DNA from: Exiguobacterium marinum DSM 16307
Lineage (GTDB): Bacteria > Bacillota > Bacilli > Exiguobacteriales > Exiguobacteriaceae
Assembly (NCBI RefSeq): GCF_000620845.1
Contig: NZ_KK211189.1
Span: 1,813,662 to 1,877,661, forward strand
Reading direction: 5' to 3'
Length of the DNA: 64,000 nt
Positions 8,039-16,207 of the stretch are shown piece after piece. The position numbers were made by a program, and so were the translations under genes. Below the pieces are notes generated by a model. It was not told the DNA's origin and searched no databases. It saw nothing but the letters and a program-made list of their open reading frames with translations. Positions within the stretch are counted from its first letter, which is position 1; every line of letters begins with the position of its first letter.

Positions 8039-9694
8039 TCAATCGATTTTATTCAGTTGCTTCACTAGCTGTTCGATTTCAGCATTTAAGAAATCAGTCA
8101 ACTCGACCAATTCTTCCTCAGATGGAAACAAGGATACGCCTGCTACTCGATAAGTTTCAAGGACAGAAGCAGTACCACCTAAAGCTAATGCTTTCCTATA
8201 CTTTTTCAGAGTGTTGACTGGATGTTGCTTGTACTGCATGTACATGCGAAGTGCAGCAATCTGAGCGAGCGCATATTCTATGTAATAGAATGGTGTTTCA
8301 AAAAGATGAATGACACGCATCCACTGTTTACCCTTTACATCGCTCACATCGTTCCAATCAATCAAATCTGTATCGTATTGATCAACCAAGCGTTTGAAGA
8401 TATCATCAAATGAATCTATATTCTTTTCTAGATCATATAGATTGTGTTGAAACCGATCCACGATGAAAACACTTGGCAAAAATTCGATAATCAATCGAAA
8501 ATGTTCCAGTTTAGCTTGAATTAAAGCTCGTTCATCTGAAAAGATAGTTGTCCAATGGTCCATCGAAAATAGCTCTAGTGACATGGCTGCGAATTCGCCG
8601 ACTTCAAACGAAATGGTTTGCGCTTCGAAAAATAGGTGTTGCTGTGAGAAATCATGGTGGATGGCGTGACCCATTTCATGCAATAACACAATGTAGTCAT
8701 CAAATCCGCCGAAACGGTTCATAAAAATGAAAGATGATTTTGAGTCAGGTAAAGATTCACAAAATCCACCTTCCGCTTTATTCGGTCGAGGTGATAGATC
8801 GAGATGGCCCTTCGCACGCATGTCAATAAACAGTTTTTCAAAGTAAGGATCGATTTCATTCAAGATTCGTTCCGTTCCATCGATTAATTCATTCGACGAA
8901 ACAGATAGATTGTGATCATCCGAAAAAGGAGAAATCAATGAATCCCATGGCGAAAGTTTCGATTTCTTCAACTTCTTTGTCTGTAGCTGCTGGAATGAGC
9001 GGCGAAGTGGCTTAACATGTTCACTCACTTGATTCGCAAATCTTATACATTCCTCAGGTCCATAATCTAAACGTCCTAGTTTCATGAAGGCTAGTTCACG
9101 GTAACTCTTATCATTTAAGCGTTGTGCCTGCTGTTCCCGATTTTGAATAAGACTTTTCAAGCATTCATTAATGACATCTTCTTTTGAGACATACGCTTTA
9201 TACATATGCGTAAAAGCCTGTTTTCGGATGGCTTCGTCAACATCGTATAGGTCTCCTTGAAGTTCCACAATCGATCTAGAATCATCTGTCGGGTCAGTCA
9301 ATTGACCGATTGCTTGCATATATCTCTGTATGAGTTGATCCTCTTCAATCAATAAATTAACATTCTCTTCATGATAAAGACTCATCCGATTTCGCATTAG
9401 GCGAGTGACATGATGCTCATCCTCTATAGACTGTAAGGTAATTCGTGAAACATGTCTTTTGAGTTCATTGAGTGCAGGTTTTATAACGATTTGAACATGA
9501 TGTTGTCTTTGATTTGCTTCTTCGTTATCGATGTCTCGCTGAAGGTCAATATAGCTCTTTGTGACGTATTCATCATATTTCCCAATCAATGCTGAATGTT
9601 TCGAAATGAAGCCATCTAACTGATTGGAATCAATTTTATGAACAGTCGCAAGTACTTGGTTCGTCTCTTTTATTTCTTTATAGTTAATCAACAC
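8039..9694 (-). CDS. M3-family oligoendopeptidase (PepF/thimet-like)
   Basis: A 551-residue cytoplasmic zinc peptidase. The HExxH motif is HEMGH at about residues 338-343, followed by AIHHDF, and the distal acidic ligand region is FEVGEFAAMSLELFS. The long helical N-terminal half and the C-terminal EYALAQIAALRMY segment fit M3 oligopeptidases that cleave short peptides for nitrogen recycling. GAGGTG precedes GTG/TTG starts at 9694/9691. It is convergent with the MFS gene, with no obvious terminator in the 23-base gap. Confidence 0.9.
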   Translation of the reverse strand: MLINYKEIKETNQVLATVHKIDSNQLDGFISKHSALIGKYDEYVTKSYIDLQRDIDNEEANQRQHHVQIVIKPALNELKRHVSRITLQSIEDEHHVTRLMRNRMSLYHEENVNLLIEEDQLIQRYMQAIGQLTDPTDDSRSIVELQGDLYDVDEAIRKQAFTHMYKAYVSKEDVINECLKSLIQNREQQAQRLNDKSYRELAFMKLGRLDYGPEECIRFANQVSEHVKPLRRSFQQLQTKKLKKSKLSPWDSLISPFSDDHNLSVSSNELIDGTERILNEIDPYFEKLFIDMRAKGHLDLSPRPNKAEGGFCESLPDSKSSFIFMNRFGGFDDYIVLLHEMGHAIHHDFSQQHLFFEAQTISFEVGEFAAMSLELFSMDHWTTIFSDERALIQAKLEHFRLIIEFLPSVFIVDRFQHNLYDLEKNIDSFDDIFKRLVDQYDTDLIDWNDVSDVKGKQWMRVIHLFETPFYYIEYALAQIAALRMYMQYKQHPVNTLKKYRKALALGGTASVLETYRVAGVSLFPSEEELVELTDFLNAEIEQLVKQLNKID

Positions 9695-9780
9695 TGCACC
9701 TCAATTCTTAATTAACTTTCTATATTATGGTTATAACCGAAATTTTTGTTTCCAATTTTTTCACAATATGCTATCCTTAC

Positions 9781-10075
9781 GAAAATGATCTGATAAACGC
9801 GATGAAGAGAACAGTACATCAATGAATCTTTCGTAGAGAGCCCCGTCCGGTGAAAAGGGGTAAAGAGGATTGATCGAAACAAGACTCCGAGCAGCGCTAT
9901 GGAACTCACCCCGAGGGATATGGCGACGGGCACTCCCGTTATAGAGTTGAGGTATAGTCCGACTCGTTCGGCAGTACCGAACAAGGTTCGTGCGGTGACG
10001 TGCGGACGAACAGGGGTGGCACCACGATGAGAATCTCGTCCCCAAGAATTCGTTCTTGGGGGTGGGATTTTTTTT
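9781..10075 (+). promoter_or_regulatory. T-box riboswitch leader upstream of an MFS gene
   Basis: All major T-box parts are visible. Stem I has the AGTA loop-E motif (9812-9815) and the AGAG...GGTG distal-loop region. A second-stem hairpin has arms ACGGG/CCCGT. The T-box sequence AGGGGTGGCACCACG is at 10012-10026. A competing terminator with a 16-bp stem (several G-U pairs, TTCG loop) and eight T is at 10033-10075. The specifier loop around 9873-9885 reads GAAACAAGA, so the codon is AAC (Asn) or ACA (Thr); I cannot decide. Uncharged cognate tRNA should permit read-through into the MFS gene. Confidence 0.85.
10033..10075 (+). terminator. T-box regulated terminator
   Basis: A long stem from ATCTCGTCCCC to GGGGGTGGGAT, capped by a TTCG loop and followed by TTTTTTTT, is mutually exclusive with the antiterminator formed by the T-box sequence just upstream. 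Confidence 0.85.
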
Positions 10076-10113
10076 CGTGCCGAAAGTGATCAAAAATAGA
10101 AGGAGTGATACGC

Positions 10114-11337
10114 TTGAAATCGTTTCGAAAAACCTCTGCGCTACTGCTCGTCAGTGTCGGAATCTCAAATCTCGGTGCCTGGGTATACTTTATTGCGCTC
10201 AACTTGATTGTACTTGAGATGACGGGATCCCCTTTCGCCGTATCGATTCTCTATGTATTAGTCCCACTCGCATCGCTCATCTCCAATCTTTGGTCAGGTA
10301 GCCTGATTGACCGGGTCGATACGAGGCGACTGATGATGTTACTCGATGGTCTACGTGCGAGCCTCGTATTCAGCTTAGGCTGGATCGAGTCACTGTGGCT
10401 CATCTACGGGATCGTCTTTCTTCTCAACGTTATGAGCTCGTTATTCGAATCATCGAGTCTGGTCTACATGACGCGACTCGTACCTGCCTCGAATCGACAA
10501 AAGTTCAATGCGATGAAGAACTTTGTACAGTCATCCGGGTTTATTTTAGGTCCAACAATTGCCGGACTACTCTTCCTAGTTGGGAGTCCAACAACCGCAA
10601 TTTTCGTGAACGCGTTCGCACTCGTTGTCTCGGTCGCTATGCTATCGCGCCTTCCATCTCATCTTCGAGTAGAAGCGTCTGTTGAACCATTCTCTATTCG
10701 GATGATTATTGACGATTGGAAGGTCGTTATCCGATTCGCTTCGAATGCCAGATATGTGACGCTCATTTATGGATTGTTCTGTCTCATGACCATCTTCATG
10801 TCTGGACTCGATTCGTTGGAAGCGTCATTTGCGACCCAAGTCCTTCACTTGTCTGAGAGCCGATATGGGTTTCTCGTCAGTATCGCTGGGATTGGGATTA
10901 TCGTTGGATCACTCATCAATTCAAGATGGAGTCACCGTTTATCCTTATCGTTTTGTATCGGATTCGGGGCAATCATGACCCCGGTCGGCTATCTCCTGTT
11001 CGCAGGCTCTTCTTCGTTCACGATAGCTTCCATCGGATTTTTTATTCTTACGTTCGCGCTTGCGTTCGCCAATACCGGATTTTTGTCATTCTATCAACAC
11101 CATGTTCCTGTCGAAATCATGGGTCGGTTCTCGGGCGTTATCAATGTGGCAGAGTCGCTACTCGTCATCGTCCTCACATTCGGGATTGGACTCCTTGCCG
11201 AAATGATTGGGATTCGCCCGGTCTATCTCGCATTCTCGATTGCCTTCTTCCTAATCGGTTGTTACACGATGTATGTCATGCGCGATCCTTTGAAACGGGA
11301 GTATTTCACTCAAAATCAAATTGAAGAAGCGTCTTGA
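10114..11337 (+). CDS. MFS transporter under T-box control
   Basis: A 407-residue, 12-span protein of the MFS_3/EntS-like exporter group (GAWVYFIALNLIVLEMTG at the start, SGSLIDRVDTRRLMML in loop 2-3). The start is the TTG at 10114, with AAGGAG 8 bases upstream; an in-frame GTG at 10105 overlaps that site. Control by a T-box means expression rises when one tRNA is uncharged, so an amino acid or dipeptide is the likely substrate, although this MFS subgroup is usually annotated for drugs, macrolides or siderophores. The direction of transport cannot be inferred. Confidence 0.88.
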   Translation: MKSFRKTSALLLVSVGISNLGAWVYFIALNLIVLEMTGSPFAVSILYVLVPLASLISNLWSGSLIDRVDTRRLMMLLDGLRASLVFSLGWIESLWLIYGIVFLLNVMSSLFESSSLVYMTRLVPASNRQKFNAMKNFVQSSGFILGPTIAGLLFLVGSPTTAIFVNAFALVVSVAMLSRLPSHLRVEASVEPFSIRMIIDDWKVVIRFASNARYVTLIYGLFCLMTIFMSGLDSLEASFATQVLHLSESRYGFLVSIAGIGIIVGSLINSRWSHRLSLSFCIGFGAIMTPVGYLLFAGSSSFTIASIGFFILTFALAFANTGFLSFYQHHVPVEIMGRFSGVINVAESLLVIVLTFGIGLLAEMIGIRPVYLAFSIAFFLIGCYTMYVMRDPLKREYFTQNQIEEAS

Positions 11338-11353
11338 TTCATGAGCCGGTCGT

Positions 11354-12256
11354 TTAAATGCGACTGGCTCGTTCGATTCGATGTATGGCCTCGATGATAA
11401 TGTCTGGTCGTTGCAAGTGAATTTGGTGTCCTGCATTCTCCGCGATGATGAGTTCCGATTGATTCGATAAACTCAATTGTTGATGAATGAGTTCATGCCA
11501 TGTCTCTTCTAGTAAGCGAATTTCTGACTCAGGCACCCCTCCATTTATTCCTTCCTGAATCATCGCTTCATGGTCTCTGCCGATGACAATTAACGGAATC
11601 GATGAAAAAGTGCCCATTTGTTTGATGATCGCGGCGTCATCACACCAGAACGATTCTTCTTCCAACATCGTTTTATACAATTGCGGAGATTGATAAAATC
11701 GTTTAAGACGTGCGCGTGCATCTGATGATAAGCCTTGTTGCTCAAGTGAAAGTTCTGGCTGATGAACTTTCACTAGTTCTTCTTTTGAAAGGATTGCATA
11801 GGAATGGCACATCGTCCGCCAATCTTCATCTGAATATTGACGGTCCATCACCGGGGTTTCTATGTCGTCTAATATAGAAAAATCATGGGAAGTAGAATCG
11901 ACGAGTACGATGCCTCCTACTCTATTCGGAAAAACTTTGGCCATGTGTTGCGCGCACAGACCTCCGTAAGAATGACCGACTAATATGATTGGTTGATTTA
12001 GCTGAAGGGTATTCAATAATTCAGTACATTCAAAAAGATGAGATGACGTTCGACTCGAACGCCTATTCATCTCACTCTCACCATAACCGGAACGATGATA
12101 AAGTAATACTTGATACGACTCACTTAATTGTTCAGAAAGAGAAACCCACTCTTCGAATGAACCTCCCATACCTGTCGTGATCACGATAAGGCGTTCCCCT
12201 GAACCGAATAACCGATATTCCATGTGATGTCCATTGACTTCAATCAAACTATTCAT
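11354..12256 (-). CDS. Alpha/beta hydrolase
   Basis: A 300-residue alpha/beta hydrolase. The nucleophile elbow is LVGHSYGGLCAQ and the catalytic His is in ENAGHQIHLQRPD near the end; an oxyanion-type TGMGGSFEEW loop follows the first strands. Substrate unknown. The ATG at 12256 overlaps the stop codon of the NUDIX gene (ATGA), giving translational coupling. It is the last gene of the three-gene operon that starts at 13172. Confidence 0.9.
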   Translation of the reverse strand: MNSLIEVNGHHMEYRLFGSGERLIVITTGMGGSFEEWVSLSEQLSESYQVLLYHRSGYGESEMNRRSSRTSSHLFECTELLNTLQLNQPIILVGHSYGGLCAQHMAKVFPNRVGGIVLVDSTSHDFSILDDIETPVMDRQYSDEDWRTMCHSYAILSKEELVKVHQPELSLEQQGLSSDARARLKRFYQSPQLYKTMLEEESFWCDDAAIIKQMGTFSSIPLIVIGRDHEAMIQEGINGGVPESEIRLLEETWHELIHQQLSLSNQSELIIAENAGHQIHLQRPDIIIEAIHRIERASRI

Positions 12257-12639
12257 ATACTCCACCGTTTAATCAGCTCAAGATCCTCTGGAAATGCAAG
12301 TTCCAATCGCTCTATTTCATGAATCGACCACCATTTGACTTCATCGATGTCCGAGTCGATAGTTGCGGTCGCCATCCGCTCGTCACACGTTGCCGAAAAA
12401 TAGTGCGTTTCGACTCGATAACTTGAGATGATAGCTCGTTTGATATGTAGTCGTTGATCAATCGAAATGCGATAGCCCGTCTCTTCTAACACTTCACGCA
12501 GACAACATTGTTCCGGCGTTTCCCCATCTTCTAAACCACCTGATGGCAAACTCCATTGTTGTACGTCACGATTCTTTACGAACAGGACTTTCTTTTCTTC
12601 GTTCATACATAAAGCAGCTGATCCAATCCACTGTTTCAT
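12253..12639 (-). CDS. NUDIX hydrolase
   Basis: A 128-residue protein with a complete Nudix box: GGLEDGE, then seven residues later REVLEETGY, matching GX5EX7REUXEEXGU. This fits a housecleaning or coenzyme diphosphatase acting on nucleoside diphosphate derivatives; the exact substrate is not predictable. It overlaps the SDR gene upstream and the hydrolase gene downstream by 4 bases each (ATGA). Confidence 0.93.
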   Translation of the reverse strand: MKQWIGSAALCMNEEKKVLFVKNRDVQQWSLPSGGLEDGETPEQCCLREVLEETGYRISIDQRLHIKRAIISSYRVETHYFSATCDERMATATIDSDIDEVKWWSIHEIERLELAFPEDLELIKRWSI

Positions 12640-13172
12640 CCATTCATACCTCCCTTATTTACCAATTGACCGATTAATTGATAATCGGATGAGTGCTCAA
12701 TGGCGTCAATCACACCGTGTACAATTTCCTCATGCGTCAACCAGCGTAAGTTTCCTGCATCATGTTTCGCACCTAATTGAACTTGTCGATATGTTTGTTG
12801 TTCATGTATATATAAAGCGCCCTTCTCATACTCCGGATTCGCCCGGCTACCTAAAATATGTATCACCTCTGCAGTCTCCGAATGATCCAAAATGAGTTGC
12901 ATCGCTCTCCCTGAGCCACGATGCACCCAGGCGATGACTCGATCAAACGGACCGTTTTGTTTCACTGCTCGCTGTAGTGCGTTTGAAAGTACTTCTTCCT
13001 CGCGATAGTCAACAATCAGTGGATGACACGTTTCAGGATTCTGTTTTACGATGCTTGCCATTTTTTCTTTATCCCGTCCAATGACCGTGACATCATGTTC
13101 GATCGCTAAATAAGATGTGAGTCCTGCCAACATCCCCGTCCCCCCGACGAGCAATATGTGTTTTCGATTCAT
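12636..13172 (-). CDS. Short-chain dehydrogenase-like NAD(P)-binding protein
   Basis: A 178-residue Rossmann-fold protein starting MNRKHILLVGGTGMLAGL, the dinucleotide-binding loop. It is short for an SDR (usually about 250) and lacks an obvious YxxxK catalytic pair, so it may bind NAD(P) without classical SDR chemistry. The ATG at 13172 has GAGGTGAT upstream; the frame is open further but without a better start. A TATAAT-like box lies just before. First gene of the coupled operon. Confidence 0.8.
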   Translation of the reverse strand: MNRKHILLVGGTGMLAGLTSYLAIEHDVTVIGRDKEKMASIVKQNPETCHPLIVDYREEEVLSNALQRAVKQNGPFDRVIAWVHRGSGRAMQLILDHSETAEVIHILGSRANPEYEKGALYIHEQQTYRQVQLGAKHDAGNLRWLTHEEIVHGVIDAIEHSSDYQLIGQLVNKGGMNG

Positions 13173-13390
13173 GCCATCACCTCGATTTCCATTATACACC
13201 AATCATTCATTCTTCTTTTCGTAAAGAAGTGTTCGGAAACATTCACGTCTTTTCAAAAATAAGCCTTTCATAACAGGATGAATCACTTATAATGAATCAA
13301 GTGTTTGAATCGGTTTGAACAATCACTATTTCGGAAAATGGATAATAGTGTTACTATTGCAATATATTTCTTTCAAGAGGGAGGATACTT

Positions 13391-14200
13391 ATGAGACTAT
13401 GGACAGCGATGTCACTACAACTGATTGCACTCATCGTTGTATCGTTGACATGTAGTATTCTATTTTCCTCTCTGTTGATCGTGAATCATCTACCTGTTTG
13501 GTGGATGATCTGTATTCCGATTCTTTATCTTTCAACTTTGCTCATACATCGCGGGTCTGGTGTACTCGTTCTATTAGGATTCGCAGCTTACTTTTTAATC
13601 AACATGCCTGTGTATGCGACGGCCGCTACCGCGCAACTATACATTTTATTACTATTAGCGGTTTTGACGGGTTTGTCTTACTGGCTACAAGTCAACCTGT
13701 TTCATGCCCAGTTTTCACTAAAGGTTGCGGAAGCGAGAGTCAGTCAGTTGATTGCAATCGACCCGGAGACCGGTTTTGATAACCGAGATCGGTTTTTGAT
13801 GGATGTAGAGGCTGAACGGGATCGGTTGATTCGCCACGGTGAAACGTTCGTGGTGGCATTCATCACATTGCCGATTCTCGATGATTTTGAGAAACGGTAC
13901 GGTTCAAGTGAATATGAGTGGTTTTTGGACTATTTTAGTGACGAGCTGCATGAAGCGACTCGACGAACAGATAAGAAATATCGGGTTGCACAAGACACGT
14001 TCGCCATGATTTTCCCTCGAACCTCCATCGAAAATGCACAAATTGTACATGAACGAATCAGACCATTATTACTAGATTATTCTCTTCAAAATGGCAAAGC
14101 TCTTAAAGTTCCATGCTCAGACAAATCGTTTGAGGTGAACTTAGAGAACGCAACCATACGATTAGAAGAAATTCATCGATATGTCGAATCTAAAGACTAA
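13391..14200 (+). CDS. Membrane protein with degenerate GGDEF domain
   Basis: A 269-residue protein with four predicted membrane spans (about 8-30, 35-52, 56-75, 78-100), a short coiled linker, and a GGDEF-like domain (about 122-230) beginning DPETGFDNRDRFLMD, the counterpart of the usual DxLTGLxNRRxF. At the signature position the sequence is AQDTF instead of GGDEF, so diguanylate cyclase activity is not expected; a sensory or effector-binding role is more likely. GGGAGG precedes the ATG. Monocistronic, with a bidirectional terminator directly after. Confidence 0.82.
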   Translation: MRLWTAMSLQLIALIVVSLTCSILFSSLLIVNHLPVWWMICIPILYLSTLLIHRGSGVLVLLGFAAYFLINMPVYATAATAQLYILLLLAVLTGLSYWLQVNLFHAQFSLKVAEARVSQLIAIDPETGFDNRDRFLMDVEAERDRLIRHGETFVVAFITLPILDDFEKRYGSSEYEWFLDYFSDELHEATRRTDKKYRVAQDTFAMIFPRTSIENAQIVHERIRPLLLDYSLQNGKALKVPCSDKSFEVNLENATIRLEEIHRYVESKD

Positions 14201-14230
14201 AAAATGAGTTCAATCGTGAACTCATTTTTT
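14199..14230. terminator. Bidirectional terminator
   Basis: AAAAATGAGTTC pairs with GAACTCATTTTT around a short loop. It serves both the GGDEF-like gene (+) and the VOC gene (-), whose last codons it overlaps. Confidence 0.85.
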
Positions 14231-14911
14231 GATGGAGTGAATATGAAATTCGTGTTTCTCATCCATTTCGACGATGTATTGTTGACCAAGTACCATCTGA
14301 ATCGGGCTCGGAATCGACAATTTTGGTGAAAAGAGCCAAACGCGCCCTCGAGGTACGAGCAGAATGTATGTATCGTGATTTGGAGGACCAATGAAGTTTA
14401 AATGATGGGGGTCGACTGGGTTACCATCCCTCCGCTCCACACCAATCTTTTCAAACGTTTGAGCGACGAGAGACGGGTCTTCTACCGTCAAACTCATCTC
14501 GCCGATTCCAAGAAATTCATTTGACGAAAAGGACTCGATGTTACTTTCCGGATTAATCGAATGTCGAGCAATCAACTCAACGACATTCTCGTCCGCGTCG
14601 TAAAAGTAAAGCGATGATGCATCGATTCCTTCAAAATAAATTTCGTCCTCCCCCTCTTCGGTTAAAAGCGGGACACGTGACATGATCCATTCCTTCGCTT
14701 CTTTGAACCGGTTAGCCGGAATATTGATTGCGAAATGGTATTGTCGCTCTTGGTCCGTTACTGCCCCTTGAAATATCAAGGTATCTTCCCCTAAGTTGAT
14801 TCGCAATCGGGTCGAATCTTCGTCAACGACGGATAGTCCAAGCTTTTCCGAATAGAAATGTTTCATTTCGTCAAGCCGGTTCGTGTAAAGTGTAACTTCT
14901 GTGATTCTCAT
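14222..14911 (-). CDS. VOC-superfamily protein, two-module (glyoxalase/dioxygenase fold)
   Basis: A 229-residue protein of two vicinal-oxygen-chelate halves: about 1-118 (VTLYTNRLDEMKHFYSEKLGL) and 128-229 (GIGEMSLTVEDPSLVAQTFEKIG). This arrangement is seen in ring-cleaving dioxygenases and glyoxalase-like proteins. Reaction unknown. GAGGAATATC precedes the ATG. Monocistronic. Confidence 0.85.
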   Translation of the reverse strand: MRITEVTLYTNRLDEMKHFYSEKLGLSVVDEDSTRLRINLGEDTLIFQGAVTDQERQYHFAINIPANRFKEAKEWIMSRVPLLTEEGEDEIYFEGIDASSLYFYDADENVVELIARHSINPESNIESFSSNEFLGIGEMSLTVEDPSLVAQTFEKIGVERRDGNPVDPHHLNFIGPPNHDTYILLVPRGRVWLFSPKLSIPSPIQMVLGQQYIVEMDEKHEFHIHSIKK

Positions 14912-15174
14912 GATATTCCTCCTCGGTTACAATTTTGTACTAGGTTCAATTCAATGATAAGTTGTACACTGATGGTATGTGAAATAACATTATTTTATAG
15001 GCATGATTCAATAAACATCCCAACCCCGATCGGATTGAAAATGATAGACAAATGATCATGCGTCTTTTATCCATCTAAACCAATAAAGATTTCCCTACAC
15101 AACAGATATCCGTATTCATGCGTTCCATCCGTTGCACTTGATGGCATCAACAACTCATCCTCTGGTGTTTATTC
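14912..15174. other. 263-base intergenic region
   Basis: Between the start of the VOC gene and the end of the oxidoreductase gene (both minus). I see no convincing gene. One short minus-strand open stretch (15067-15168) reads like a protein tail but has no clear start. Confidence 0.5.
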
Positions 15175-16086
15175 CTAATTGACTGTCACGATCACATTCC
15201 CAAATTTTTTACCTTGTTCGACGTATCGGTGTGCCTCAACAATCTCATCGAGTGGATAAACCGTATCAATGACGGGTTGCAATGCTCCTGATTCAAACAA
15301 TTCGTTCAAAAATATCAAATCCTCTTTGCGTTCACTCGCCGGTCCCTGTCCCGCAACAGAACTGAATGTCCCGTTCTCGCTCACATGGGCTTTCGCTAAT
15401 CGTTTATCGATTTTCCCTGAGGCATCAAAGACCACATCATACGTATTTAATTCAAAGTCATACCCCTCTTTCGTATAATCGACGACCACATCAGCCCTGA
15501 GTCGCTTCACGAGATCCACGTTCCGCTCGTGACAAACTGCTGTGACATGTACACCAAAATATTTCGCAATCTGAACGGCAGTCGAACCGACAGCACCTGC
15601 GCCACCATAAATCAAAACGTTCTTCGCCCGGTCGATGTGTGCCTTCCGTAAAAAATGTAACGAGGTTGTCCCTCCAAATGGAAGTGCCGCCGCCTCAATA
15701 AAGCTGGCATGCTCAGGCATCTGAACCACACATTTTGATTCTTTCACACAAGCGAATTCTGCATATCCGCCAAACCGCATTCCCGTGAGCGCATAGACGT
15801 TGTCTCCTACTTGAAAACTCTTTACACCGCCACCGACCTCTACCACCACACCTGCCAACACGACACCAAGGATCGGTTGTCTTGGCGCCTTGAACCCCAT
15901 TACCATTCGCATCGGTAGTTTTCCGAGTGCAGGAACGTCCAGTGCACGAAGTCGCCGATTTCCTGAATGAACGGCCGATGCATGTACTTGAATCAGCAGC
16001 TCATTGCTTTTCGGCTTCGGTCGGTCCACTTCTTGGATGACGATCACTTCTGGACCCCCATATGCGGTACAAATCGCAGCTTTCAC
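15175..16086 (-). CDS. NAD(P)-dependent alcohol dehydrogenase / quinone oxidoreductase-like
   Basis: A 303-residue MDR-superfamily enzyme. It has an N-terminal GroES-like domain (MKAAICTAYGGPEVIVIQEVDRP) and a Rossmann domain with IYGGAGAVGSTAVQIAKYFG. The zinc-ligand pattern of true alcohol dehydrogenases is absent, so a zinc-free quinone or enone reductase is likely. A GGAG-containing site precedes the ATG. Monocistronic. Confidence 0.9.
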   Translation of the reverse strand: MKAAICTAYGGPEVIVIQEVDRPKPKSNELLIQVHASAVHSGNRRLRALDVPALGKLPMRMVMGFKAPRQPILGVVLAGVVVEVGGGVKSFQVGDNVYALTGMRFGGYAEFACVKESKCVVQMPEHASFIEAAALPFGGTTSLHFLRKAHIDRAKNVLIYGGAGAVGSTAVQIAKYFGVHVTAVCHERNVDLVKRLRADVVVDYTKEGYDFELNTYDVVFDASGKIDKRLAKAHVSENGTFSSVAGQGPASERKEDLIFLNELFESGALQPVIDTVYPLDEIVEAHRYVEQGKKFGNVIVTVN

Positions 16087-16170
16087 GTCGATTCACTCCT
16101 TTATTGACTAACCACCTCATTCTGTTATATACGTTCCCGCAATCGTGACCGTTCAGTCGATTTGGCACAT

Positions 16171-16207
16171 AAAAAAAACCAGATGATATCTTCAGAGATC
16201 ATCCGGT
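16171..16207 (-). terminator. Terminator of the ABC permease operon
   Basis: On the minus strand AACCGGATGAT pairs with ATCATCTGGTT and is followed by eight T; the stem begins inside the last codons of the permease gene. Confidence 0.85.

Noticed and set aside
9901..9915. GGAACTCACC as a leucine (CUC) specifier loop of the T-box
   Set aside because: AACTC pairs with GAGTT at about 9943, placing it in the second stem; the specifier must face the AGTA motif in stem I, near 9873-9885.
9712..10202. Minus-strand open frames of 87-110 codons opposite the MFS leader
   Set aside because: They lie across the T-box leader, whose conserved RNA elements explain the sequence, and have no ribosome binding sites or protein-like composition.
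11343..11370. Hairpin between convergent MFS and hydrolase genes as a terminator
   Set aside because: The arms GAGCCGGTCG and CGACTGGCTC pair, but there is no T run on either side.
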